Shown here piece by piece: positions 1 to 6,165 of a DNA stretch of 10,838 nucleotides. The notes under the pieces are model-generated. The model worked only from the letters and a program-made list of their open reading frames with translations. It searched no databases and was not told where the DNA came from. This stretch comes from a candidate division TM6 bacterium UASB124 (GTDB lineage: Bacteria > Babelota > Babeliae > Babelales > RVW-14). A program made the position numbers and the translations under genes. How positions within the stretch are numbered: position 1 is the first letter of the stretch; every line of letters starts with the position of its first letter. The stretch spans positions 1 through 10,838 of the forward strand of contig CAMBZK010000025.1 in assembly GCA_945872225.1 (NCBI GenBank). Direction: 5' to 3'.

Positions 1-117
1 AAATATCTCAAGAAAAAACGGTCGCCGGAGGCTGTTTTGGGTATTTTAAAGTCTAAAAACAATGTGTGGCTAATTGATCAATATATTGATCTAGTTGAAA
101 CTTTCGCTACTTTTTAA
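1..117 (+). CDS. C-terminal end of an unidentified protein (5' end outside window)
   Basis: Frame 1 is open from the window edge to a TAA at 115-117 and gives 38 residues, rich in Lys at the start and ending in an acidic/aromatic stretch (QYIDLVETFATF). The pattern 'K-R-S-P-E-A-V-L..I-L' followed by 'W-L-I-D-Q-Y-I-D-L' loosely resembles the C-terminal helices of HD-domain phosphohydrolases, but 38 residues are too few to assign it. It converges on the ankyrin-protein gene that ends at 241. It could be a chance open frame, though its composition looks coding. Confidence 0.5.
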   Translation, partial: KYLKKKRSPEAVLGILKSKNNVWLIDQYIDLVETFATF

Positions 118-155
118 AAGTCCTGAGCAAGAAAAGCAGATGCAATTGGTGCATA

Positions 156-194
156 ATAGATGTGCGACTGTTTTAAAGATGGTTGCACATCTAT
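156..194. terminator. Inverted repeat between convergent genes, possible terminator
   Basis: ATAGATGTGCGAC (156-168) and GTTGCACATCTAT (182-194) pair over 13 bp with one G-T position, around a 13-nt loop. The hairpin lies in the 123-bp gap between two convergent genes, which is where a bidirectional terminator or mRNA 3'-end stabiliser would sit. No T-tract follows on either strand, so intrinsic termination is unproven. Nothing else is visible in 118-240. Confidence 0.35.
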
Positions 195-240
195 GTTCAA
201 AAACTCTCTTCAGAAAAAATATGCCTTGATTCTAGCTTGC

Positions 241-678
241 TTAGCAGCCTAGTCGCAATTCCTCTGCATGTTGCTGCTCAAGGAGACGTCTTCTCAAAAG
301 GGCAATTATTGCAGGATTATTTTTTTCAACCGCTACATCTAGATGAACAGGGTAGATACTTGTGCCCCTTGCGAGCAGGTCGGTTACGGCGGTTGCGTCA
401 TTATTCAAGATTGCTTTAAATAGCGGCGATTGTGTTTGATCGCCTTTTTCAGTGGAAAGCGTAGCTGCTGTGGATAATGGATGCCTATTCGTCGTACTTG
501 GTGCTTTACTAGGATTACTAGGGAAGGTTCTTGCTACATCAACAATACTATATTTTCGTGCAGTTGATAGACCTAGTAGCTTTGCTGCTGGAGGCGCTAG
601 CCGACGCAAGGCTGTATTTGCTTCTTCTGTCCAGAGCGTTATCACCGCAGCTATTAAAAAAAATAGATGCCGTTTCAT
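241..678 (-). CDS. Small exported protein with ankyrin-like repeats
   Basis: The protein has 145 residues. Residues 1-20 form a signal peptide (MKRH, then a hydrophobic core LFFLIAAVITLW), so export to the periplasm or beyond is likely. Residues 25-82 form a low-complexity Ser/Thr/Pro/Ala linker. Residues 84-132 look like about one and a half ankyrin repeats (SPLFKAILNNDATAVTDLLARG, then LDVAVEKNNPAIIALL), followed by a charged helical tail. I chose the ATG at 678 because GGGAG lies 8 nt upstream and because the signal peptide then starts at residue 1; an in-frame start at 735 would place a charged 19-residue stretch in front of it. It follows ybeY by 31 bp and is probably its operon partner. 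Ankyrin repeats bind proteins, so in a host-associated bacterium a host-facing role is possible, but that is inference. The symbol is unknown. Confidence 0.75.
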   Translation of the reverse strand: MKRHLFFLIAAVITLWTEEANTALRRLAPPAAKLLGLSTARKYSIVDVARTFPSNPSKAPSTTNRHPLSTAATLSTEKGDQTQSPLFKAILNNDATAVTDLLARGTSIYPVHLDVAVEKNNPAIIALLRRRLLEQQHAEELRLGC

Positions 679-709
679 CTCGTTCTCCCTTTTTATATTC
701 AGAAAATCT

Positions 710-1180
710 TTAACCAGCAGTATCTTTAAACCCAACTGCTTTTAGCAATTTTTTTTCAACCTTTTGCATGACAGCAAAATCATCATCGTTGATGTGGTCA
801 TAATTAAGCAGATGAGCAATGCCGTGCGCAAGTAAAACAATGATTTGATCATCAAAATCGCGCCGCCAACGAACAATAGCGTCTTTTTGCACATACTCCA
901 GCGAGATAATAATGTCACCAATATTTTTATCTTCTGGCTCTCTGACCAAGATTTTTTCACCAGCCTTAAGCTGCTCGTGGTATGGGAATGACAAAATGTC
1001 TGTTGGCTTGTCTTTGCCACGAAACGTTTTATTGTAGTGCCGAATAGTTTTGTTCGTGGTCAGCCAGATGCCCAAATCAAAGTCAGCGTAGCCCAGGCAT
1101 TTAAGCATAGCCTGGGCGGTTTTTTTAAGAGCAGCAGTTTTGATGTGCATCGTGCGTTGCGTATTGCGAATGGTAATCAT
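710..1180 (-). CDS. ybeY: Endoribonuclease YbeY (rRNA maturation factor)
   Basis: This is a zinc-dependent endoribonuclease involved in 16S rRNA 3'-end maturation and ribosome quality control in the cytoplasm. The 156-residue protein carries the family signature HGIAHLLNYDH at residues 119-129, with metal ligands His119, His123 and His129. It also has the conserved TDILSFP block (60-66) and GDIIIS block (89-94). Length matches the family (about 150-160). The family usually has Gly before the Tyr-Asp-His; Asn is present here. The ATG at 1180 overlaps the valS TGA as ATGA, which indicates translational coupling and fixes the start; a TTG two codons upstream (1186) is less likely. It sits between valS and the exported ankyrin gene, whereas in many bacteria ybeY lies beside phoH, which is not seen here. 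Confidence 0.95.
   Translation of the reverse strand: MITIRNTQRTMHIKTAALKKTAQAMLKCLGYADFDLGIWLTTNKTIRHYNKTFRGKDKPTDILSFPYHEQLKAGEKILVREPEDKNIGDIIISLEYVQKDAIVRWRRDFDDQIIVLLAHGIAHLLNYDHINDDDFAVMQKVEKKLLKAVGFKDTAG
1091..1126 (+). terminator. Antisense intrinsic-terminator-like hairpin inside ybeY
   Basis: GCCCAGGC (1091-1098) and GCCTGGGC (1110-1117) form a perfect 8-bp GC-rich stem with an 11-nt loop. GG and seven T residues (1120-1126) follow on the plus strand. That is a textbook rho-independent shape, but it points against ybeY, whose codons it occupies. It would stop antisense transcripts entering valS from the left. It may also be a coincidence of coding sequence. Confidence 0.4.
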
Positions 1181-3630
1181 ATGCAAGCTACCAGGCCGTG
1201 TTCGCCTTGTTCAAGCGATGGGGTTTCACAAACACCAAGAGTGTACACAATCGCTTTTGCTTTGGTGATGCCAGCGATTAGCGCTTCTTGAGTTTTGAGC
1301 TGCTCGCGGAGTGTTTCGTCTGCAACATGAATGGTCAATTGTACCAGTTCAGTTTTAAGTGAAATTTGCTTTTCACTCTTGAGTTTGCGGCTACGGGCAA
1401 CAATATCGAGCACCAGATTAATGAGGTCTTTGCTGCCGGTGAATGCATAACCAAAGCGCTTGTTATCAAGCAGCGTCAGGTGTAACGAGTTGCTTTGCTC
1501 GTTGTTTTTATAAAGTGCTTGGTACAGGCTTTCAGTCAAATGCGGAATGAATGGCGCGAACAGTTGGAGTAAGGCAAAGCCAGCTTCGCTCAGTGCAAAC
1601 TTAGTTTCAGCCAAAACTTGAGCGGAATATTTTTCGGGATTGAAGAACTGGTCTTTAACTAACTCGAGATAGTTATCACAAAAATCCTGCCAGAAAAAGC
1701 GTTCAGCAATTTCAAGTGCGCTTTGGTACTCATAGCTATCAAAGGCTGTTTGGTAGCGACTATAGGCGTTGCTTAAGCTATCAAGCATCCATTGATTGAG
1801 GCAATCTTGCACTGGCTGCTTGGTAACGGCTTGCAAGTCAACATGCTCATTAATAAAGCGAAACGCGTTCCACATTTTGGTTACAAGGCGTTGGCCAATT
1901 TTCAACTGGTTGTCGCTGAAAGCAGTATCGGTGCCAAGGCGTCCGCAGGCAGACCAGTAACGAATAACGTCTGCTGGATACGTGCTGAGCAAGCCCTCAG
2001 GGGTTAGCTTACTATTCTCTTTTGATTTGGATATTTTTTCGCCTTTGCCAGCAAGTACGTGGCCAGAGATAACAATGTCATGCCACGGGATGGTGTTGTT
2101 GTGGTAATGCGCTTTGACGATGGTGTAAAATGCCCACGTTCTGATAATGTCGTGTGCTTGGGGGCGCATGCTCATTGGCATTTCTACGCCTTCACGGGGG
2201 GCATCAGGCCATTTGGTCAAGATGTGTGGGGTGTGCCCTGAAGTATTCCAGGTGTCCATCACATCAGTATCTGCTTGCAGGTTGGTGCCGTTGCATTTTG
2301 GGCAATGCGGGTTTGGTGGTAACTGCTCTTGTGGGTCAAGTGGCAGCATTGCCGCATCAGCGATGATGGTGTGCCCGCACCCTTGGCAGTGCCAAGCAGG
2401 AAACGGAATGCCAAAAAAGCGCTGGCGAGAGATGCACCAGTCCCAGTTCAAGTTACTTACCCAGTCGCGGTAACGAGCTTTCATAAAACTTGGGTACCAG
2501 TTGATTTTATCAGCCAAAGCTAAAAATTCATCTTTGTGATCGAGAATTTTTACAAACCATTGCGACAAGATTTGGTACTCAATTTCTTGCTTGCAGCGCT
2601 CGTGGGTGTTGACGTTGTGCGTAATATTTTTTTGCTCACGCAATGCCCCATTAATAGTAAGCAGCTCGAGTGTTTTTTTGCGTGCTTCATGAACGTTTAA
2701 GCCAGCGAGTGGTCCTGCAATAGTAGTCCATTTGCCATCAAGGCCAATAACTTGTGCAAAAGGCAATTTGTGTGTTTTGAACCAGTGAATATCGGTCACA
2801 TCACCAAAGGTACAGCACATAACAAGGCCAGTGCCTTTTGCTGGGTCGACTTTTTCGTCAGGAATAATTTTTACCAATTTTTCAAAAATGGGGGTGAGCG
2901 CGAAGCTGCCTTGCAGGTGTTTGTAGCGGGTATCTTCAGGGTGATAAAAAACGGCAACGCAGGCTGGAAGCAGCTCTGGACGGGTTGTTGCGATAATGAG
3001 CTCTTCGCCATCTTGCGTCGTAAAGACGATATTATTAAAGGTCGTAGCAACTTCGATGCTATCAAGTTCTGCTTGAGCAACTGAGGTGCGGCAGGTGGTG
3101 CAGTAGAGTGCAGGCTCCTCTTTGCGGTATACAAGCCCTTTTTTGTATAAATCTAAAAAGCCGTATTGAGCAACACGGCGGACTGGGGCTGAAATAGTCG
3201 AGTAGACCGTAGTCCAGTCGATGGAGAGGCCAAGCCGTTGCCAGAGGTCTTCAAATAATTTTTCAACTGTTTCAGTTTCGCGGAGGCAGAGCTCAATAAA
3301 ATCTGATCGTTTCATCAAGTGCGCTTTAGTCGCATTCTTTTTTTCTACAAAGCGTTCGGTCGGGAGTCCGTTGTCATCAAAGCCCATTGGATAGAAGACA
3401 TTAAAGCCCTGCATGCGTTTGTAGCGGGCGATCAAGTCAGCGTGTGTGTATGAATAAACGTGGCCGATGTGCAATGAGCCAGACACGGTTGGTGGTGGGG
3501 TGTCGATGCTGAAGGTTTTTTTGGTGGCATCAGGGACGAAGTTGTAGACCTTTTCGTTACGCCATAAATTTTGCGCTTCTAATTCATGACGAGAATGGTC
3601 GTACTGTGGTTCCAATGGTATGCGATCCAT
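1177..3630 (-). CDS. valS: Valyl-tRNA synthetase, archaeal/Rickettsia-like type
   Basis: This cytoplasmic class I synthetase charges tRNA(Val) with valine and hydrolyses mischarged Thr-tRNA. In the 817-residue protein the HIGH motif is at 54-57 (SLHIGH). The block FYPMGFDDNGLPTE at 79-92 is typical of archaeal-type ValRS rather than of the usual bacterial 'GTDHAGIATQ' type. The CP1 editing domain spans about 190-345 (TTRPELLPAC near 215-224, GTGLVMCCTFGD at 266-277). NWDWCISRQRFFGIP is at 395-409. Two CxxC pairs (Cys415/418, Cys443/446) suggest a zinc insertion, followed by DTDVMDTW. The KMSKS loop reads KISKS (532-536), an Ile variant. The long C-terminal coiled-coil arm of E. coli-type ValRS (about 950 aa) is absent. 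The ATG at 3630 has AGGG about 8 nt upstream and begins normal ValRS sequence; the frame stays open to 3804, but that would run through the promoter region. It heads the operon with ybeY. Confidence 0.96.
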   Translation of the reverse strand: MDRIPLEPQYDHSRHELEAQNLWRNEKVYNFVPDATKKTFSIDTPPPTVSGSLHIGHVYSYTHADLIARYKRMQGFNVFYPMGFDDNGLPTERFVEKKNATKAHLMKRSDFIELCLRETETVEKLFEDLWQRLGLSIDWTTVYSTISAPVRRVAQYGFLDLYKKGLVYRKEEPALYCTTCRTSVAQAELDSIEVATTFNNIVFTTQDGEELIIATTRPELLPACVAVFYHPEDTRYKHLQGSFALTPIFEKLVKIIPDEKVDPAKGTGLVMCCTFGDVTDIHWFKTHKLPFAQVIGLDGKWTTIAGPLAGLNVHEARKKTLELLTINGALREQKNITHNVNTHERCKQEIEYQILSQWFVKILDHKDEFLALADKINWYPSFMKARYRDWVSNLNWDWCISRQRFFGIPFPAWHCQGCGHTIIADAAMLPLDPQEQLPPNPHCPKCNGTNLQADTDVMDTWNTSGHTPHILTKWPDAPREGVEMPMSMRPQAHDIIRTWAFYTIVKAHYHNNTIPWHDIVISGHVLAGKGEKISKSKENSKLTPEGLLSTYPADVIRYWSACGRLGTDTAFSDNQLKIGQRLVTKMWNAFRFINEHVDLQAVTKQPVQDCLNQWMLDSLSNAYSRYQTAFDSYEYQSALEIAERFFWQDFCDNYLELVKDQFFNPEKYSAQVLAETKFALSEAGFALLQLFAPFIPHLTESLYQALYKNNEQSNSLHLTLLDNKRFGYAFTGSKDLINLVLDIVARSRKLKSEKQISLKTELVQLTIHVADETLREQLKTQEALIAGITKAKAIVYTLGVCETPSLEQGEHGLVACI

Positions 3631-3679
3631 GACAGGCCCTAGCTTTTGGGGTGTAAAACACTTTAATCTGCAGGCTTGG

Positions 3680-3708
3680 AGTATAGTAAAAAAAAGGTTT
3701 TTTGCCCA
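3680..3708 (-). promoter_or_regulatory. Putative sigma70 promoter for the valS operon
   Basis: On the minus strand, TATACT (3685-3680) is a 5/6 match to the -10 box. TGGGCA (3708-3703) is a 4/6 match to the -35 box, with a 17-nt spacer. A transcript would start near 3673 and have a leader of about 43 nt before the valS ATG, too short for a T-box riboswitch. This is pattern matching only. Confidence 0.45.
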
Positions 3709-3762
3709 GGAGTACGAGTTTCTAGCTACACAGCCGCTGCTTTTTGTAGGTTGGTGCGCAGC

Positions 3763-3791
3763 TTGACGCAGGTGATTCTGGTGAGTATAAT
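3763..3791 (+). promoter_or_regulatory. Near-consensus sigma70 promoter for the exported-protein cluster
   Basis: TTGACG (3763-3768, 5/6) and TATAAT (3786-3791, 6/6) are separated by exactly 17 nt. Transcription should start near 3798, about 40 nt before the first ATG at 3839. It is much the strongest promoter match I found in the window and suggests that the three small exported proteins are made in quantity. It lies back to back with the weaker valS promoter. Confidence 0.75.
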
Positions 3792-3838
3792 TGCGACCTG
3801 TCAAAGATTAACAGCATAAATTTCAGGTTGAATGTTAC

Positions 3839-4249
3839 ATGCGTAAAACACTTTATTTGCTTTTCATCATAATGGCTAGCTTGGTAGTTGGTCTTGATGC
3901 TCGTGTGCTGACGATTACATTCTGCAATAAGACTGATCGGGCGGCGTATTGTTTGGCATGTAGCAGTAAGGCCACATTTAGATTGGAGCCTAGCGGCCTT
4001 GGAGGCAGTTTTCACTCATACTCCGTTGTTTTGCCTGATGGCTATCCCTTTGAAGATAGGATATTTTTCAGGCCAGCTGCTGATTGCAAAACGGCCTTTG
4101 ATTTTGTTGAGCGCACATTTTCCCTTCCAGGAGGGCCTGAGTCGTTGCAAATAACTTATTTTATGTGTTTTAACGAAGAAACAGGATCGTTCGAGATTCG
4201 CATTCAGTCACAAATAGCGCCAAGGCCATGTGTTGGTGTTACGGAGTAA
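3839..4249 (+). CDS. Small exported protein, first member of a three-gene paralogous family
   Basis: The protein has 136 residues. Residues 1-21 form a signal peptide (MRKTLYLLF..., ending GLDA), with likely cleavage at LDA|R. The mature part begins RVLTITFCNKTD and shares its layout with the next two genes: Arg, alternating beta-strand, N-x-T-D, a LEP turn, F-E-D-R-I in the middle, and near the end a strand LQITYFMCFNEETG. I recognise no known family; alternating hydrophobic residues suggest a small all-beta domain. Six Cys in the mature region (fewer in the paralogues) could form disulphides after export. The start is the first ATG after the strong promoter; the SD is weak (AGG about 11 nt upstream). 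The stop is 6 bp before the next gene. Confidence 0.8.
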   Translation: MRKTLYLLFIIMASLVVGLDARVLTITFCNKTDRAAYCLACSSKATFRLEPSGLGGSFHSYSVVLPDGYPFEDRIFFRPAADCKTAFDFVERTFSLPGGPESLQITYFMCFNEETGSFEIRIQSQIAPRPCVGVTE

Positions 4250-4255
4250 TTTTAT

Positions 4256-4621
4256 ATGAATAAAAAAATATTTCTGTTCTTGCCGTTATTCAGTTTACTT
4301 GCACAAGTACTTGATGCTCGGCATGTTTTTGTGACATGGGTTAATGAAACTGATGAATCTGCCCATATTTCTTCAAAGCCTTGGGAGCGCTATATCTTTT
4401 TGTTAGAGCCAGGTAAGTCGAGAGAATTTCCTTTTCAGGTAGATGATGCCCAAATTTTTTCTGATCGAATAAAAGCAGGGCCAACTTCTGGCTGGGATTC
4501 TTTGATGCAAGCAATTAACCTACCTGCTGGTATTAACCCATTGTATTTGAAGTATCGGTATTGTTTAGGCCAAGATGGCAAGAAGGCTCTTTTGGTAGAA
4601 ACTATTTTATCTGATGAGTGA
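4256..4621 (+). CDS. Small exported protein, second member of the paralogous family
   Basis: The protein has 121 residues. The signal peptide is MNKKIFLFLPLFSLL...VLDA, with the same LDA|R cleavage context as the gene before it. The mature protein begins RHVFVTWVNETDESAH (N-x-T-D motif), then LLEPGKS, IFSDRI and a C-terminal strand LYLKYRYCLGQDGK. These blocks align in order with the flanking genes although overall identity is low. GGAG at 4243-4246, overlapping the end of the upstream gene, lies 9 nt before the ATG, so translation is probably coupled. Function is unknown; export and a beta-rich fold are inferred from sequence. Confidence 0.8.
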   Translation: MNKKIFLFLPLFSLLAQVLDARHVFVTWVNETDESAHISSKPWERYIFLLEPGKSREFPFQVDDAQIFSDRIKAGPTSGWDSLMQAINLPAGINPLYLKYRYCLGQDGKKALLVETILSDE

Positions 4622-4631
4622 TACATTTTAT

Positions 4632-5000
4632 ATGAATATATTAAAAGCAAGCGTGCTTATGGCCTGTTTCTTCTTTCCACTTAGCCTTCAGCCTAGGACG
4701 CTCATTATACATTTTTCAAATCATACCGATGAGTATGTGGTTATATCCTCAGGCTTTTTAACAAACAATAACGTTGGCCCATTGTATTTGCCTGGTCGTT
4801 GGCAAATACACACTTTGCAATTTAACATCGATGATGCATTATTCGAAGATAATGTTGTCTCCTATAAGCTTTATGAGCCTGCCGCTGAGCAAGAAATTGA
4901 ATTTCAACTTCAGCCGCTAGCTGATCCACTTATTCTTAGCTATCGTTATCAATTGAATGATGCTGGGGAGTGTGGATTAAGTATTTCAGAGGTGGCTTAA
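4632..5000 (+). CDS. Small exported protein, third member of the paralogous family
   Basis: The protein has 122 residues from the ATG at 4632. The N-terminus MNILKASVLMACFFFPLSL is a signal peptide. The mature region begins PRTLIIHFSNHTDEYVV (N-x-T-D), then LYLPGRW, LFEDNV and a C-terminal strand LILSYRYQLNDAG, which matches the LYLKYRYCLGQDG strand of the preceding gene. I preferred 4632 to the in-frame ATG at 4614, which overlaps the previous stop, because ATTTTATATGAATA around it duplicates the start context of the second gene. The SD is poor with either start. The gene ends 7 bp from the convergent kinase gene. Function is unknown. Confidence 0.75.
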   Translation: MNILKASVLMACFFFPLSLQPRTLIIHFSNHTDEYVVISSGFLTNNNVGPLYLPGRWQIHTLQFNIDDALFEDNVVSYKLYEPAAEQEIEFQLQPLADPLILSYRYQLNDAGECGLSISEVA

Positions 5001-5016
5001 TAGCTGCCTAGTATTT
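4990..5016 (+). terminator. Weak hairpin at the end of the exported-protein operon
   Basis: As RNA, AGGUGGC (4990-4996) and GCUGCCU (5003-5009) can pair over 7 bp with two G-U pairs and a 6-nt loop that includes the stop codon. A short U-rich stretch (AGUAUUUU) follows. This is a marginal terminator candidate in the 7-bp convergent gap. Confidence 0.25.
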
Positions 5017-5505
5017 TGCCAAAAAAGCAGCAACCTCATCAGGGCTTTGGAGCAAGATTGTTTTAGACTGTGTAGCGGTGGCAATAAGGCGCAAGGTTTC
5101 GTCGCGGTATTTTTCTTCCCAATGCCATACCCATTGTAAAAAGCCCCATCGAGCTCGTACCGGGCAGCCGGGAGCAAATTCTTCACCCGTAAAAATTGAG
5201 GTGAAGTTACGTTTAATAATCCGCCACAAGCAGGTCTTGCGAGGGATATCAAGAAAAATGATGGTGTCAGCAAAGGGGATGCGCTCAGCCAGATTGCTAA
5301 TTGAGTTGCCGTCCATAATCCAAGCATCTTGTCTGCATGCTTGCATAACGAGCTCTAAAAACTCATCATCAGCGCGTTTAACAAAACCAGGTAGCCAATA
5401 CAAATGATCAAGATGAACAAGCGGAAGTTTTGTTTTTGTTGCCAACTCTCTGGCAAGGCTTGTTTTACCGCTACCAGGAGAGCCAATAATCATAATTCGT
5501 TTCAT
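5008..5505 (-). CDS. P-loop NTPase/kinase, topology-modulation (FlaR/adenylate kinase-like) family
   Basis: The protein has 165 residues. Walker A is GSPGSGKT at 8-15, directly after the first beta-strand. LVHLDHLYWLPGF (29-41) is the family's nucleotide/substrate-binding block. WIMDGN (62-67) and ADTIIFLDIPR (79-89) form the second strand pair. Then come CLWRIIKR, with lid-like basic residues, and APGCPVRARWGFLQWVWHW (111-129), typical of proteins annotated 'DNA topology modulation protein FlaR-related'. Family members resemble adenylate or shikimate kinases, but the substrate is generally unknown. I chose the ATG at 5505 because the P-loop then starts at residue 8 as usual; an in-frame ATG (5520) and GTG (5547) exist and no start has a clear SD. 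It is a single gene, convergent with the exported-protein cluster. Confidence 0.85.
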   Translation of the reverse strand: MKRIMIIGSPGSGKTSLARELATKTKLPLVHLDHLYWLPGFVKRADDEFLELVMQACRQDAWIMDGNSISNLAERIPFADTIIFLDIPRKTCLWRIIKRNFTSIFTGEEFAPGCPVRARWGFLQWVWHWEEKYRDETLRLIATATQSKTILLQSPDEVAAFLAKY

Positions 5506-5633
5506 ACGTATCACGTGCATTGTTTGAAATGGGTTGCCTAATTTCACTTACGGTGAAGCAAACCTAGCACAGGCGTGTATGCCCTGTCCAATAGCGGAGA
5601 TTTTTCTTCAACTGGTTAATTGAAAAAGACCAA

Positions 5634-6094
5634 TTAATGACTCTTTCTACGCTCTGTCCACATAGTAATATCATCAATAAAATCAAGGTCTGCTTTTGAT
5701 CTCTCAATGTTTTGAACAGCAATGTCTAGTGGGGTTTTATAATGAGTGTTTTTAAGTAAAGGATTCGCGCCGTTAGAAAGCAACAAGCAAGCTATGTCAA
5801 GATGACCTCACAAAATGGCTTCATGCAATGCGGTGTTCCCTAGTCTATTTTGTAAATTTGGACTTGCTCCCTTTAAAAGTAATAGCTGTACCATTGTTGT
5901 TTGTCCTCCTCGAGCAGCTTGATGAAGTACGGGTTCTCCGTTTAAGCCGCAATTTTTTGGGCTTTATAGTGTGCAAAAAAAGTATCGGTTTCGCCGGCAA
6001 ACGCAATGGGCTGGTTTTTTTTATTGGTTTGGTAATTCCCTGTAGCGTCATCAAATTTATGATGAGCATGGTGATCACTTTGTTGAGGTGGCAT
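5634..6094 (-). pseudogene. Broken chimera: methyltransferase N-terminus joined to ankyrin repeats
   Basis: The frame from the ATG at 6094 encodes 50 residues ending at 5942. Its first 47 (MPPQQ...HHKFDD...FFAHYKAQK) match the N-terminus of the methyltransferase at 9373; I count 24 identities over 46 aligned positions. Within an A6 run (T6 at 5953-5958 on the plus strand) the match ends. One base out of phase, ankyrin repeats begin (GEPVLHQAARGGQTTMVQLL, GNTALHEAIL, GHLDIACLLLSNGANP, TPLDIAV) and continue to the TAA at 5634-5636. One extra A would join both parts in frame. A second lesion, TGA at 5808-5810, falls where a CGA arginine would fit. The intact methyltransferase has AAAAGGAGCACTATG at its start; here the SD has decayed to TTTTAAGCACTATG. 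The gene is 71 bp downstream of the GT-C-like gene and is almost certainly inactive. Confidence 0.8.
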
Positions 6095-6100
6095 AGTGCT
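5954..6100 (-). repeat. Diverged copy of a methyltransferase 5' end (copy A)
   Basis: This segment parallels 9236-9379 at the DNA level. It includes the identical stretch AGCACTATGCCACCTCA across the start codon, and ATTTGATGAC and AATTACC shortly after. Similarity extends a few bases upstream of the ATG and stops at the join to the ankyrin repeats, so it is a duplication of DNA and not convergent protein similarity. Confidence 0.7.
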
Positions 6101-6165
6101 TAAAAGGGTGTGTGGTTTGCGCTAGCATTGAGCTCAGGCTACAGTAAAAACTATCTCCTCCACCT

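Noticed and set aside
76..91. Perfect 16-bp palindrome GATCAATATATTGATC
   Set aside because: It lies inside the coding end of the first gene, is AT-rich, and one such 8-bp-arm palindrome is not surprising in 10.8 kb; no second copy was seen.
452..745. Plus-strand open frame opposite the ankyrin-protein gene
   Set aside because: The minus strand there has an SD, a signal peptide and ankyrin repeats; the plus-strand product shows no domain.
2147..2473. Plus-strand open frames inside valS (also 1792-2007, 2752-3084)
   Set aside because: They are antisense shadows of a clearly coding gene, with no signal, motif or RBS of their own.
3631..3804. N-terminal extension of valS by 58 residues
   Set aside because: The added residues do not resemble ValRS and would cover the promoter region; the ATG at 3630 starts normal ValRS sequence.
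5506..5547. Longer kinase using the ATG at 5520 or the GTG at 5547
   Set aside because: Neither has an SD, and the P-loop of this family normally begins within the first ten residues, as it does from 5505.
5616..5637. Inverted repeat TTAATTG...CAATTAA near the end of the ankyrin pseudogene
   Set aside because: The stem is only 7 bp of mostly A-T pairs with no T-tract in the expected position; too weak to call a terminator.
5808..5810. TGA read as Trp, or another alternative genetic code
   Set aside because: valS ends in TGA exactly at the ybeY start and the dehydratase ends in TGA at the glycosyltransferase start, so TGA is a stop here. TAG likewise ends the kinase gene.
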